Below the pieces are notes generated by a model that was not told the DNA's origin, did not search any database, and saw nothing but the letters and a program-made list of their open reading frames with translations. 64,000 bases of DNA, from the NCBI RefSeq assembly GCF_014199525.1, contig NZ_JACHNU010000001.1:782172-846171 (forward strand), given 5' to 3'. Below, piece after piece: positions 1-9,486 of this stretch. The position numbers and the translations under genes are program-made. Source of the stretch: Conexibacter arvalis (GTDB taxonomy: Bacteria > Actinomycetota > Thermoleophilia > Solirubrobacterales > Solirubrobacteraceae). Positions within the stretch are counted from its first letter, which is position 1; each line of letters opens with the position of its first letter.

Positions 1-82
1 GCCGATCGCCGCGTAGCCGCCGTCTCGCTACGGCGCTCAGCGGCGCGCGGCGCGGCCGCGCGCCGGCCGAGCCGGCCGGCGC

Positions 83-1879
83 TCACAGCGCCAGCGCGCC
101 AAGCACCTCTTCCCACCAGGAGCGCTCGGCGTCGCTGCGCGCGGCGCGCGCCTTGCGGCGGACCCACTGGGAGAGGAGCTGCTCGCGCCCGAGCGCGAGG
201 ACCGGGCCGGTGACGGCGAAGTAGCCGTCGTCGAGCAGGACGAGCGCGCCCGGCTGGTCGCGGCGCGTGCGGAGGCGGTCGACGACCTGGCGGCCGGCGA
301 CCTCCTGGACGCTGGTGGGGTCGCCGTCGGCCTCCTGCCACGGGCGCACGTGAAAGACCGGCGCGTGGCCCTCGGGGATCCGCCGCGGCCGCGGTCTCGG
401 GCCGATCGGCCCCTGGCGCCAGCGCTCGACCAGTCTGTTGATCGCCGGCAGCGCCTCGCGCCGGATCAGCACGTGGAGCCGGTCGCCGGCGCGGATTCTC
501 GTCGAGCCGCGCGGCGGGACGGCCTGGTCGTCGCGCACGATCAGGTTGACGACCGCCTCGCGCGGCAGCTCCAGGTCGCGGATCCGCAGCCCGACGATTC
601 TGTCGCTCGCGGCGACGCCGAACTCGACCGAGTCGGCGCCGAGCTGGCGGATCGTGCCGGTCTCCGACAGCGCGCTCGTCGCCAGCGGCGGCTCGTCGGC
701 GGTCGCCTTCAGCTTGCGCGCGAGCGCCTCGAAGGTCGAGCCCTGGAGGACCGTCGACAGCAGCACCGCGAAGAAGACGATGTCGAAGAAGTCGGCGCTG
801 CCCTGGACGCCGGCGAGCACCGGGAAGGTCGCGAGCACGACCGGCACCGCGCCGCGCAGGCCGGCCCAGCCGAGCACCGCGCGGTCGGCGAGGTCGAAGC
901 CCGGCCCGCTCGCGACCAGCGCCGCGACCGGCCGCGCGACGAACGCCAGCATCAGCGCGAGCACCGTCCCCTCGATCCAGATGTCGCCGAACTGGCTCGG
1001 GAAGACGAGCAGGCCGAGCACGAGGAACATCGACAGCTGCGCGACCCACGCCATCCCCTGGTGGAACGTCGTGATCGTGTGCTTGGCCGGGATGTGCGCG
1101 CTGCCGAGCGCGAGGCCGGCGAGGTAGACGGCGAGGAAGCCCGACCCGTGCAGCGCGTCGGCGGCGCCGAAGGCGAGCGCCGCGGTCGCCAGCGAGGCGA
1201 CCGGGTAGAGGCCGGGCGTCGCGAGCTGGAAGCGCTGGAACAGCTGGACGGCGCCGAGGCCGACGACGGCGCCGAGCACCGCGCCGATCCCGACCTCGAC
1301 GACGAACAGCTCGAGCATGTCGAGCAGCCCGTAGTCGGGCTTCTCGATCCAGTCGATGAAGCCGACGACGAGCAGCACGGCGATCGGGTCGTTCATGCCG
1401 GCCTCGCCCTCGAGCGTGCGGCCGAGCTTCTTCTTCAGCGACGAGCCGCGCAGCAGCGCGAAGATCGCGGCGCCGTCGGTCGAGGAGACGATCGCGCCGA
1501 GCAGCAGCCCCTCCAGCAGCGTGAAGTCGAACAGCCACGTCGCCGCCAGGCCGCAGATCGCGGCGGTGATGAGCGTGCCGAAGAAGGCGAGGCTGACGAC
1601 GTTGCGCAGCACCGGGCGGATCTCGCCGAAGCCGGCCGTCAGGCCGCCCTCGAACAGGATCAGCGCCAGCGCGATGATGCCGATCTCGCGCGCCAGGTCG
1701 TAGTCGGAGAAGTCGACCCAGCCGAGGCCGTCGGAGCCGACCGCCATGCCGATGCCGAGGAACAGGACCAGCGAGGGGAGCCGCAGGCGCCCCGCCAGCA
1801 GGGACGCCGCGATGCCGGCGAACAGCAGCGCACCCGCGATCAGGATGAGGTGGCCGTCCGCCATTGAGAACGGAACCAT
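83..1879 (-). CDS. Potassium/proton antiporter, CPA1 family with C-terminal RCK-like domain
   Basis: 598-residue inner-membrane cation/proton antiporter. Residues ~10-390 form a run of about 12 hydrophobic segments typical of the NhaP/CvrA (CPA1) family, including the conserved stretch with FEGG and the acidic NDP motif (about residue 163) used for cation binding. Residues ~400-485 resemble a TrkA-C (RCK_C) regulatory domain, which in YhaU/CvrA-type proteins senses ions or nucleotides. The likely role is K+ (or Na+) export and pH or volume control. An in-frame ATG five codons downstream (1864) is an equally good start; neither has a clear ribosome site. The gene is divergent from the pentapeptide-repeat gene. 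Substrate choice between K+ and Na+ is not settled by sequence. Confidence 0.88.
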   Translation of the reverse strand: MVPFSMADGHLILIAGALLFAGIAASLLAGRLRLPSLVLFLGIGMAVGSDGLGWVDFSDYDLAREIGIIALALILFEGGLTAGFGEIRPVLRNVVSLAFFGTLITAAICGLAATWLFDFTLLEGLLLGAIVSSTDGAAIFALLRGSSLKKKLGRTLEGEAGMNDPIAVLLVVGFIDWIEKPDYGLLDMLELFVVEVGIGAVLGAVVGLGAVQLFQRFQLATPGLYPVASLATAALAFGAADALHGSGFLAVYLAGLALGSAHIPAKHTITTFHQGMAWVAQLSMFLVLGLLVFPSQFGDIWIEGTVLALMLAFVARPVAALVASGPGFDLADRAVLGWAGLRGAVPVVLATFPVLAGVQGSADFFDIVFFAVLLSTVLQGSTFEALARKLKATADEPPLATSALSETGTIRQLGADSVEFGVAASDRIVGLRIRDLELPREAVVNLIVRDDQAVPPRGSTRIRAGDRLHVLIRREALPAINRLVERWRQGPIGPRPRPRRIPEGHAPVFHVRPWQEADGDPTSVQEVAGRQVVDRLRTRRDQPGALVLLDDGYFAVTGPVLALGREQLLSQWVRRKARAARSDAERSWWEEVLGALAL

Positions 1880-1918
1880 TTCAAGCTACGCAACGATTTG
1901 CACTTAGCCTTCCGGCGC

Positions 1919-2479
1919 ATGCCTCCCGCCCCGCTTCCGCCACGCGCCCCTCGACAGCCGCTGAGCGACCTCGACCCCGCCCTCCTCGACGACGCGACGC
2001 TGAAGGAGGAGGGTCTGCGCGACCTCGTCCTCAGACATGCGAACCTCGCCAACAGGCGCGGCGTCAACGTGCTCGTCGAGCGGGTCCGGCTGACCGGCTG
2101 CCGGCTGACCGGCATCCAGCTCGCCGAGTCGAACGTGCGCGACCTCGCGGTCGCCGACAGCCGCGTCGACCTCGCCGCCTTCCGCATGTCGCGGCTGGAG
2201 CGGGTCGTCTTCCGCGGCTGCCAGCTGCAGGAGCTCGACCTCGTCGAGGCCGACCTGCGCTCGGTCGTCTTCGACGCCTGCGACCTCAGCGGCGCCGACT
2301 TCCGCAACGCCCGCTTCCAGCGCTGCGAGATGCGCGGCTGCACGCTCACCGGCGCGCTCGGTATCGAGCGGCTGCGCGGCGTCTCGATGCCGTGGCCGGA
2401 CCTCGTCGGCCTCGTCGGCGAGCTGGCGGCGGCGATCGGGATCGGGATCATCGATCCCGAGGAGGACGAGGCCGCCTGA
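1919..2479 (+). CDS. Pentapeptide-repeat protein
   Basis: 186-residue soluble protein. After a proline-rich N-terminus (about 25 residues), residues ~50-150 show degenerate five-residue periodicity with A/C-(D/N)-(L/F)-x-x units (for example ADLRS, CDLSG, ADFRN), expected to fold as a right-handed quadrilateral beta-helix. The C-terminus ends in an acidic tail. Family members range from gyrase-protecting Qnr/MfpA proteins to proteins of unknown role; nothing here identifies a target. The ATG at 1919 is preferred over an upstream in-frame TTG (1898). It is convergent with the next gene, leaving only 14 bp between stops. Confidence 0.8.
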   Translation: MPPAPLPPRAPRQPLSDLDPALLDDATLKEEGLRDLVLRHANLANRRGVNVLVERVRLTGCRLTGIQLAESNVRDLAVADSRVDLAAFRMSRLERVVFRGCQLQELDLVEADLRSVVFDACDLSGADFRNARFQRCEMRGCTLTGALGIERLRGVSMPWPDLVGLVGELAAAIGIGIIDPEEDEAA

Positions 2480-2493
2480 GCGCGGCGGGCGCG

Positions 2494-3375
2494 CTACGGG
2501 TGCAGCCCGTGCTCCAGCGCGCCCTTCACGCTCGCGTCGAGCGCGTTGACGCGCGCGAGCGCCAGCGCCTCGGCAGAGCCGAAGCGGCGGCCGGGGGCGC
2601 TGTCGGGCCCGTGGTGGCTGAGCACGCAGTGCAGCAGCGCGATCCGCCGCTCGTCGCTCAGCTGCGGGATCCGCGCGGCGCGCTCCTCGATCATCCGCGC
2701 GCCGATCTGCACGTGGCCGAGCAGGCGGCCCTCCTCGGAGATCCCGAACTCGGCCCCGTAGGTGAACTCGCGCGTCTTGCCGAGGTCGTGGACGAGCGCG
2801 GCGGCGATCAGCAGGTCGGAGTCGAGCCGCACGTGCAGCTGGCAGGTCTCCTGCGCGAGCTGCGCGACCGCGACGGTGTGCTCCAGCAGGCCGCCGAGGT
2901 AGGCGTGGTGGCCGGCGCGGGTGCACGGCGCCCGCCGCCACGCGGCGCGCAGCTCGGCGTCGCCGACCAGCTCGGCGAGCAGCGCCCGCAGCCCCGGCTC
3001 GTAGACCTCGCGCGCGAAGTGCTCGAGGAAGCCGTCGAGCTCCTCCATGTCGCGGTAGGTGCTCGGCAGGAAGGCGGCCGGGTCGGCCTCGCCGTCGCGC
3101 GCTCTGGCGATCGCCCGCACCTCGATCTGCAGCTCGTCGCGGAAGCGCTCGACGCGGCCGGCGACGCGCACGAGCTCGCCGCGCTCGAAGCGGCCGGCGA
3201 TCAGGTCGGCGTCTCTGAAGACGCGCGCCTGCACGGCGCCGGTGCGGTCGCGCAGCTCCAGCGCCAGATACGGCGTGCCGGCGCGGCTGACGAGCCGGTC
3301 CTTGCGGGTGCAGGCGAAGACGCCGTCGACGTCGGTCGCGGGGCGCAGTGCGCTGACGGTCGGAGGTCCGGCCAC
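2494..3375 (-). CDS. OB-fold plus HD-domain protein, YhaM-like 3'-5' exonuclease family
   Basis: 293-residue cytoplasmic protein. Residues ~10-90 form an OB-type nucleic-acid-binding domain (TPYLALELRDRTG, then a strand pattern with VARVAG-like turns). Residues ~125-260 form an HD phosphohydrolase domain with H-x-x-YLGGLLEH, the metal-binding HD pair in ALVHDLGK, and a later LSHHG. The OB-then-HD order matches YhaM/CBF1 3'-5' exonucleases. I chose the GTG start at 3375 because the longer open frame runs into the divergent PAC2 gene. A paralogue of the same architecture lies at 37746-38732. Nuclease activity is inferred from the family. Confidence 0.82.
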   Translation of the reverse strand: MAGPPTVSALRPATDVDGVFACTRKDRLVSRAGTPYLALELRDRTGAVQARVFRDADLIAGRFERGELVRVAGRVERFRDELQIEVRAIARARDGEADPAAFLPSTYRDMEELDGFLEHFAREVYEPGLRALLAELVGDAELRAAWRRAPCTRAGHHAYLGGLLEHTVAVAQLAQETCQLHVRLDSDLLIAAALVHDLGKTREFTYGAEFGISEEGRLLGHVQIGARMIEERAARIPQLSDERRIALLHCVLSHHGPDSAPGRRFGSAEALALARVNALDASVKGALEHGLHP

Positions 3376-3402
3376 CCGCTCATCATGTACTACTTTGGAT
3401 CG

Positions 3403-4275
3403 ATGCAGCCACTGCGATGGGAACGCCGACCCGACGGCCTTCGCGCCCCCGCCCTCGTCTGCGCCTTCAAGGGCTGGAACGACGCGGGGGACGCGGCGAC
3501 GACGGCCCTCCAGTTCGTCGGCACCTCGCTCGGCGCGACCCGCTTCGCGACGATCGATCCGGAGGAGTTCTTCGACTTCCAGGCGACGCGGCCGCAGGTC
3601 AAGCTGGTCGAGGGGCTGACGCGCGAGATCGAGTGGCCGGAGGTCGAGATCTACGAGGCGCGCGTCCCGCGCGCGCCGCGCGACCTGATCCTGATGACCG
3701 GCAGCGAGCCGTCGATGCGGTGGCGGACCTTCACCCAGCTCGTGCTCGACCTCGCCGAGGCGCTCGGCGTCCAGATGGTCGTCTCGCTCGGCGCGCTGCT
3801 CGCCGACGTCGCGCACTCGCGCCCGATCGGCATCACCGGCCTCGCCTCCGACCCGGCGCTGGTCGAGCGGCTGCAGATGACGCCGTCGAGCTACGAGGGC
3901 CCGACCGGCATCGTCGGCGTGCTGCAGGCCGCCTGCCAGAGAGCGGCGATCCCGTCCGCGAGCCTGTGGGCGTCGGTGCCGCACTACATCGCCTCCGCGC
4001 CGAACCCGAAGGCGGCGCTCGCGCTCGTGCGCAAGCTCGAAGGGCTGGTCGGGGTCTCGGTCGACGCCTCCGAGCTGGAGTCGGCCGCCGCCGACTACGA
4101 GCGCCAGGTCAACCTCGCGGTCCAGAGCGATCCCGACGTGCAGGCGTTCGTCGAGCGGCTGGAGAAGGCCGCCGACGAGGAGGACGCGCCGCTGGACCCG
4201 ACCGAGCTGCCCTCCGGCGACAGGCTCGCGTCCGACTTCATGCGCTTCCTCAAGCAGCGGGGCAGCGACCGCTAG
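3403..4275 (+). CDS. PAC2 family protein (proteasome-assembly-chaperone-like)
   Basis: 290-residue cytoplasmic protein. The N-terminal signature RAPALVCAFKGWNDAGDAA, followed by an E/D-rich alternating alpha/beta region, is the hallmark of actinobacterial PAC2 (DUF75) proteins, homologues of the archaeal and eukaryotic proteasome assembly chaperone 2. The C-terminal ~50 residues are acidic and helical. No proteasome genes are in the window, so a link to proteasome assembly or Pup biology is inference only. Start at ATG 3403; an in-frame ATG at 3385 would add six residues but overlaps the likely promoter shared with the divergent OB-HD gene. Confidence 0.88.
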   Translation: MQPLRWERRPDGLRAPALVCAFKGWNDAGDAATTALQFVGTSLGATRFATIDPEEFFDFQATRPQVKLVEGLTREIEWPEVEIYEARVPRAPRDLILMTGSEPSMRWRTFTQLVLDLAEALGVQMVVSLGALLADVAHSRPIGITGLASDPALVERLQMTPSSYEGPTGIVGVLQAACQRAAIPSASLWASVPHYIASAPNPKAALALVRKLEGLVGVSVDASELESAAADYERQVNLAVQSDPDVQAFVERLEKAADEEDAPLDPTELPSGDRLASDFMRFLKQRGSDR

Positions 4276-4287
4276 CTGCCCGACCGC

Positions 4288-7200
4288 CTACCGCTCGGCG
4301 GCCGGGCAGACGAGGCGGTAGTCGCAGATCCCGCAGGCCGCGAACGACGGCGTCGGCTCGAAGCCCTGCGAGAGGATCCCCTCGGCGACCTCGGTCGCGA
4401 TCTCCTCGATCCAGTCGCGCGCGTCGTCGGCCCGCTCGACCGGCACCTTCGCGTCGTCGAGCACGTAGTAGTAGGCGCCGCGGGCGGCGTTCAGCTCCCA
4501 CGCCTCGCGCGCCGCGACCGAGTACAGCGACAGCTGCACGTCGTTCTCCAGCTGCGCCGCCGATCTGGGCGGGCCGGTCTTGTAGTCGATCAGCTCGAAG
4601 CCGCCCTCCGGCAGCTTGTCGACACGGTCGACGCGGCCGCGCAGCAGGTGCGGGCCGAGTCTGAAGGAGAACGCTCTCTCGAACGCGACCGGCTGCGCCG
4701 GCTCCTCCTGGAAGCGCTCGTGGTAGCGCGTCAGCGCCGCCGTCGCCTTGCCGCGCAGCTGGATCTCCTGCTCCGATCCGCCGAAGCCGCCGCGCCGCCA
4801 GCCGAACTCCAGCAGGCCCATCATCTCCGACAGCGTCTGCGCCCCGCCCTGGGCGTGGAATCGCTCAAGCACCTGGTGGACGAGGATGCCGAAGCGCTGG
4901 TTGAGCGTCGGCTCCTGCGGGATCCGGAAGACGCGCGCGAACTTGTACTTCAGCGGGCAGGTGCGGTACGTGTCGATGTCGGAGGCGCTCAGCATCACGC
5001 CCTCGTTGCGCAGCGGCAGGAACGGCTCCAGCGACGGCTCCTCGCGCGCCGCGATCGCCGCCGCCCGCCGTCTGTCGTCGGCCTCGGCGTCGAGCAGCCA
5101 GTCGTCGAGCGGCGAGGAGGCGAGGATGTCGCGCTGCTCGCTCGTGATCGCCGACGCGAGCCGGGCGTTGACCTCGGCGAGCGCGTCGGCGACCGGCTGG
5201 TCCTGGGCGCGCTCGATCAGCGCGGCCAGCTTGACGACCTCCAGGTAGCGGACGATCGCGTGCGAGACGTCGAGGTCGGTGTCGAAGCGCAGCTCGCCGA
5301 TCCGCGTGCCGGTCCGCTTGATCGTCTCCAGCAGCTCGTCGCGGAGGATCCGATAGGTCGAGTGGAGCGACTCGGCCGGGCCGAACAGCTCCTCGGCGCG
5401 CTCCTCCCAGACGCCGCCGACGGCGGCGCGGGCCTCCTCCGCGAACGGCGACGGCGGCTGGGCGGCGCCGCGGTCGCTCGCCTGCGGGTGGACGAGCACG
5501 AGCCGCCGCCGCGCGCGCGTCATCGCGACGTGCAGCAGCCGCCGCATCTCGGCGACGTGCGCCTCGCGGTCGTCGACCTCGAGCCGCTCCTTCATCAGCT
5601 CCGGCGCGATCGGCTCCAGCGTGCGCGCGTGCGCGCCCGGCATCCCGGCGGCGTGGAGGCCGAGCACGAAGACGTGGTCGAACTCGAGCCCCTGCGCCGC
5701 GTGCATCGCCATCACCTGCACGCCGCGCAGGACGGCCGGCGGCGGCTCCTCCTGCTCGCGCAGCCCGGCCTCGGCGGCGGCCGCGATCGAGCGCGCGAAC
5801 TCGCGCGGCGTCGCCTGCGGCTGGCGCTGGACGAAGGCGCTCGCCAGCTCGCCGAAGCGGGCCAGCCCGCGCAGCCGCTCGACGACCTCCGCCTGCGCGG
5901 TGAAGAGCTGCTGGCGGCGCAGCCCGAGCCGCTCGATCAGGCGGTGGACGTAGAGGTCCGGGCGCATCGTGTCGAGCGCCCCGACCGCCGATCTGTAGAG
6001 CGACAGGAACATGCGGATCCGATCGCGCGCCTCCGGCGGGATCTGCGGCGACTCGAGCGCGGCGGCGAGCGCGCCGACCATGTCGAGCTTGCGGCGGCGG
6101 GCGATCTGGGTGCAGCGGGCGAGGTCGACCGAGCGCAGCTCGATCGGCGGCCGCGCCAGCGCGCGCACCACCGCCGGCGCGTCGGCCGGGTCGATCAGCA
6201 GCCGCAGCCAGGCGAGCAGGTCGCGCACCTCGGCGCGCTGGAAGAAGGCCGCCTCGCCGACGAGCCGATGGCCGACGGCGCGCTCCTCCAGCGCGACCGC
6301 GACCGCCTGTCCCTCGCGCGCGATCGAGCGCACGAGCACCGCGATCCGCTCCGGCGGCACGTCCTCGCGCCCGATCAGCCGCTCGACCTCGGCCGCGACC
6401 GCCTGCGCCTGCGCCCGCTCGTTCGCCGCGCGCCAGAAGGCGACCTCGCCGCCGAGCGGGCCGTCGAGCCGCTTCTCGATCCGGTCCTCCAGCGGCGCGA
6501 CGACGGCGCAGGCGGCGTCGAGCACCCGCTGGGGGCAGCGGAACGAGTGCTCCAGCCGCACGACCGTCGCGTCGGGCAGCTCGGCGTGGAAGTCGCGCAG
6601 GTTCTTCGCCGCCGCGGCGCGGAAGCGGTGGATCGCCTGGTCGTCGTCGCCGGCGGCCGTCAGGTTGCCGTGCTCGGAGGCGAGCAGCCGCAGCAGCAGG
6701 CCGTGGGCGAAGTTCGGCTCCTGCACGTCGTCGACGAGCAGATGGCGGTAGCGGGCCGCGACGCGGGCGCGCACGTGCGGGTGGTCGCGCAGCAGCCTCA
6801 GCGCGCCGATCACGAGGTCGCCGCTGTCGAGCGCCCCCTGCTCGGCGAGCATGCGGTCGTGGGCGCGGTAGACCTCGGCGAACTCGCGCTCGCGCGCCCC
6901 GCGCGCTCGCTCGGCGTCGCTCGCCCCCTCCTCGACGCCCAGCCCCGCCGCCCAGGTGGCGTACTCCTCGGCGCCGATCAGCTCCTCCTTGAGGCGGTCG
7001 ATCCGGCGCACGAAGCTGGCGACCAGCGCCGCCGGGTTGCCGCGGAAGTCGTGGCGGCGGATCGTCAGCTCGTCGATCCGCTCCAGCAGCATCGCGAGCC
7101 GGTCGGCGCGGCCGACGGCGACCGCGAAGGGATCGTGCGCGGCGGCCAGCGCCTCCTCGCGCAGCAGCCGCGCGCAGAAGCCCTCCAGCGTCGTCACGGC

Positions 7201-7506
7201 CAGCTCCTCGTAGGAGCGCTCGACCGCCTCCTCGACCATCCGCCGCAGCGCGTCGGCCGACCGCTCCGACGGCGCCAGCGTCAGCAGCGACTCGGGCGCC
7301 TCGCCCTGCTCGACCAGCCACGCCAGCCGCGCGACCAGCGTCCGCGTCTTGCCGCTGCCGGCGCCGCCGACGATCAGCAGCGGCCCGCCGCGGTGGGTGA
7401 CCGCGGCGCGCTGCGCGGGGGAGAGGCCGTCGTGCTCCGCATGGGGAGCGCCGCGGCGGCGCGCCGAGGCTGCGCTTCGGTGGGGGGAGGACCCGAAGGC
7501 GGACAC
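4288..7506 (-). CDS. UvrD/Rep-type DNA helicase fused to PD-(D/E)XK nuclease with Fe-S staple
   Basis: 1072-residue SF1A helicase-nuclease, AdnA/AddA-like. Walker A GGAGSGKT lies at ~47-54. Motif II reads DDVQ instead of DEFQ, motif III is GDDDQAIHRFR, and motif VI is VAMTRARRRL. The last ~250 residues form a RecB-family nuclease (GRVDRVD, then ELIDYKTG). Four cysteines, one in RTCPLKY and three in CGICDYRLVC, should bind a [4Fe-4S] cluster. The likely role is processing of double-strand breaks or stalled forks. AdnA-type subunits usually pair with AdnB, but no partner gene is adjacent. GTG 7506 is the best start because the divergent gene begins 10 bp away. Confidence 0.9.
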   Translation of the reverse strand: MSAFGSSPHRSAASARRRGAPHAEHDGLSPAQRAAVTHRGGPLLIVGGAGSGKTRTLVARLAWLVEQGEAPESLLTLAPSERSADALRRMVEEAVERSYEELAVTTLEGFCARLLREEALAAAHDPFAVAVGRADRLAMLLERIDELTIRRHDFRGNPAALVASFVRRIDRLKEELIGAEEYATWAAGLGVEEGASDAERARGAREREFAEVYRAHDRMLAEQGALDSGDLVIGALRLLRDHPHVRARVAARYRHLLVDDVQEPNFAHGLLLRLLASEHGNLTAAGDDDQAIHRFRAAAAKNLRDFHAELPDATVVRLEHSFRCPQRVLDAACAVVAPLEDRIEKRLDGPLGGEVAFWRAANERAQAQAVAAEVERLIGREDVPPERIAVLVRSIAREGQAVAVALEERAVGHRLVGEAAFFQRAEVRDLLAWLRLLIDPADAPAVVRALARPPIELRSVDLARCTQIARRRKLDMVGALAAALESPQIPPEARDRIRMFLSLYRSAVGALDTMRPDLYVHRLIERLGLRRQQLFTAQAEVVERLRGLARFGELASAFVQRQPQATPREFARSIAAAAEAGLREQEEPPPAVLRGVQVMAMHAAQGLEFDHVFVLGLHAAGMPGAHARTLEPIAPELMKERLEVDDREAHVAEMRRLLHVAMTRARRRLVLVHPQASDRGAAQPPSPFAEEARAAVGGVWEERAEELFGPAESLHSTYRILRDELLETIKRTGTRIGELRFDTDLDVSHAIVRYLEVVKLAALIERAQDQPVADALAEVNARLASAITSEQRDILASSPLDDWLLDAEADDRRRAAAIAAREEPSLEPFLPLRNEGVMLSASDIDTYRTCPLKYKFARVFRIPQEPTLNQRFGILVHQVLERFHAQGGAQTLSEMMGLLEFGWRRGGFGGSEQEIQLRGKATAALTRYHERFQEEPAQPVAFERAFSFRLGPHLLRGRVDRVDKLPEGGFELIDYKTGPPRSAAQLENDVQLSLYSVAAREAWELNAARGAYYYVLDDAKVPVERADDARDWIEEIATEVAEGILSQGFEPTPSFAACGICDYRLVCPAAER

Positions 7507-7515
7507 CCTGCAAGT

Positions 7516-8370
7516 ATGCCTCCGATGCACTCCTCCGGCACGGCGCTCGACGCGGATTGGCTGGGCGCCTGCCGCGCCGCCGCCGGCGGGCTGCGCACGA
7601 TCCTGCGCGAGGCGCCGGCGACGCGCGAGCGCGCGATCGAGACCGGCGAGCGCGGCGAGGGCGGCGACCGCACGCTCGTGATCGACCGCGCCGCCGAGGA
7701 CGCCGTCTTCGCGCAGCTCGACGCGCTCCACGCGGCCGGCCATCGCTTCACCGCGATCTCGGAGGAGCGCGGCGAGGTCGACTACGGCGGCGGCGGGGTG
7801 CGGGTCGTGATCGACCCGATCGACGGCTCGCTCAACGCGAAGCGGCTGCTGCCCTCCTGCGCGCTGTCGATCGCGGTCGCCGACGGCCCGACGATGGCCG
7901 ACGTCGCCTTCGGCTACGTGCTCGACCTCGGCACCGGCGAGGAGTGGTCGGCGAGACGCGGCGGCGGCGCCTGGCTCGACGGCGCCGCGCTCGACCCCGG
8001 CCTGCCGGAGCGGCGCGGTCGCAGCGGGCGGCTGGAGGTGCTGGGGATCGAGCAGGCCGACCCGAGATGGCTGGCGCCGCTCGTCGGCGCGCTGGAGCGC
8101 GAGACCGAGCGGCTGCGCGTGAAGGGCTCGATCGCGTTGACGATCTGCCAGGTCGCGGCGGCGCGGATGGACGCGATGCTGTCGCTGCAGCGCTGCCGCG
8201 GGGTCGACGCCGCCGCCGCGCAGCTGATCGTGCGCGAGGCCGGCGGGCTCGTCTCCTTCCCCGCCTGCGACGACCCGCTCGCGGCGCCGCTCGACGTCGT
8301 CGCCCACTCGCCGGTCGTCTGCGCCCGCTCGCCCGAGACGCTCGCCTCGCTCGCCGCGCTGACCGCCTGA
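7516..8370 (+). CDS. Inositol monophosphatase family protein
   Basis: 284-residue Mg2+-dependent, Li+-sensitive-type phosphatase. Metal-binding motifs are visible: SEE at ~82-84, DPIDGS at ~100-105, and the C-terminal GVDAAAAQLIVREAGG (usually W-D-x-A-A-G). The core DPIDG-SLNAK replaces the more common DPIDGTTNF, so this is a divergent member. Family substrates include inositol-1-phosphate, fructose-1,6-bisphosphate, histidinol phosphate and PAP; sequence alone does not choose among them. Start ATG 7516 leaves a 9-bp divergent gap from the helicase gene, so the promoters must overlap the coding ends. Confidence 0.87.
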   Translation: MPPMHSSGTALDADWLGACRAAAGGLRTILREAPATRERAIETGERGEGGDRTLVIDRAAEDAVFAQLDALHAAGHRFTAISEERGEVDYGGGGVRVVIDPIDGSLNAKRLLPSCALSIAVADGPTMADVAFGYVLDLGTGEEWSARRGGGAWLDGAALDPGLPERRGRSGRLEVLGIEQADPRWLAPLVGALERETERLRVKGSIALTICQVAAARMDAMLSLQRCRGVDAAAAQLIVREAGGLVSFPACDDPLAAPLDVVAHSPVVCARSPETLASLAALTA

Positions 8371-8418
8371 GGTCCGCCGTCCGACGGTTCCCCCGGCAGC
8401 CGGAGCGGCCGCGCTGCC

Positions 8419-9486
8419 ATGATGGAGGGGATGATCGACTGGCCGCTGGCACAGCGGCTGGCCGGCTACGTCGCCGGCCGGCCCGAGACCGCTCCGCTGA
8501 GCGCCGACCTCGGCGAGCTGTCGCGCGACAGCGCCGAGCGGGTGATCGCGTACACGGGGCTGACGCCGCGGCGGGAGATCCCGCATGCCGAGCCGGTCGG
8601 CCGCGACGAGTGGATCCGCGCCAACGTCGCCTCGATGAGCGCGCTGCTCGACCCGGCGCTGAGAAGCGTCACGGCGAGAGTCGCCAAGCCGGCGAGACCG
8701 GCGATGGAGCTGGTGACCGGGGTCGTGATGACCGCCGAGGTCGGCGTCATGCTCGGCTTCCTCGCGCAGCGCGTGCTCGGCCAGTTCGAGCTGGTGCTGC
8801 TCGACACGACGCCGGCCGACCGACCGCCGCGGCTGCTCTACGTCGAGCCCAACCTCGCGAGAGCGGTGACCGCCTTCAGAGCCGACGAGCGCGAGTTCCT
8901 CCACTGGGTCGCGCTGCACGAGGTGACGCACGCGGTCCAGTTCGCCGGCGTGCCGTGGCTGCAGCCGCACATGGCCGGCATGGTGCGCGAGCTGCTCGAC
9001 TCCGCGCAGCTGAAGATCGACGCGAGACGGGCGCTGCGCCTGCCGCGCAGCGACGACCTCAAGCGGCTCGTCGAGGCGGTCCGCACCGGCGAGCTGGTGA
9101 CGCTCGTCGCCAGCCCGCAGGAGAAGGCGACGATCGACGCGATGCAGGCGACGATGGCCGTGATCGAGGGCCACGCCGAGCACGTGATGGACGCCGTCGG
9201 CACGCCGCTGCTGCCGTCGCTGCCGAGACTGCGCGCCGCGCTCGACGCCCGCCGCCGCTCGCAGTCGGCGCCGGCGCGGCTGATGATGAAGCTGCTCGGC
9301 ATGGAGATGAAGATGCGCCAGTACCAGCAGGGCAAGGTCTTCGTCGACGCGGTCGTGAGAGCGGGCGGGATCGAGGCGCTCAACCGCGTCTGGAGCAGCC
9401 CGGCGGCGCTGCCGACGCTGGCGGAGATCGAGGATCCCGCCGCCTGGCTCAGGCGAACGGACGTTCCGCCCGCGCTGACCGCCTGA
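8419..9486 (+). CDS. Zinc-dependent metalloprotease-like protein, DUF2342 / F420-associated family
   Basis: 355-residue protein. It carries the zincin signature HEVTH (~167-171) inside LHWVALHEVTHAVQF, with a downstream glutamate-rich helix (EGHAEHVMDAVG) supplying the likely third ligand. The pattern matches the actinobacterial DUF2342 family, often annotated as coenzyme F420 biosynthesis-associated because it co-occurs with F420 genes. No F420 biosynthesis gene is nearby here, and proteolysis is unproven for the family. Alternative starts are ATG 8422 and ATG 8431 (MIDWPL, the usual family start); a GGAGGGG tract directly abuts 8431. A long inverted repeat spans the 3' end. Confidence 0.82.
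   Translation: MMEGMIDWPLAQRLAGYVAGRPETAPLSADLGELSRDSAERVIAYTGLTPRREIPHAEPVGRDEWIRANVASMSALLDPALRSVTARVAKPARPAMELVTGVVMTAEVGVMLGFLAQRVLGQFELVLLDTTPADRPPRLLYVEPNLARAVTAFRADEREFLHWVALHEVTHAVQFAGVPWLQPHMAGMVRELLDSAQLKIDARRALRLPRSDDLKRLVEAVRTGELVTLVASPQEKATIDAMQATMAVIEGHAEHVMDAVGTPLLPSLPRLRAALDARRRSQSAPARLMMKLLGMEMKMRQYQQGKVFVDAVVRAGGIEALNRVWSSPAALPTLAEIEDPAAWLRRTDVPPALTA

Noticed and set aside
11..33. Terminator of the antiporter gene (CGTAGC/GCTACG)
   Set aside because: Only a 6-bp stem with a 9-nt loop and no T-tract; too weak to call.
350..1867. Long open frame antisense to the antiporter gene
   Set aside because: Arg/Gln/Asp-rich translation without domains, a shadow of GC-rich codon bias; the antiporter frame has clear family motifs.
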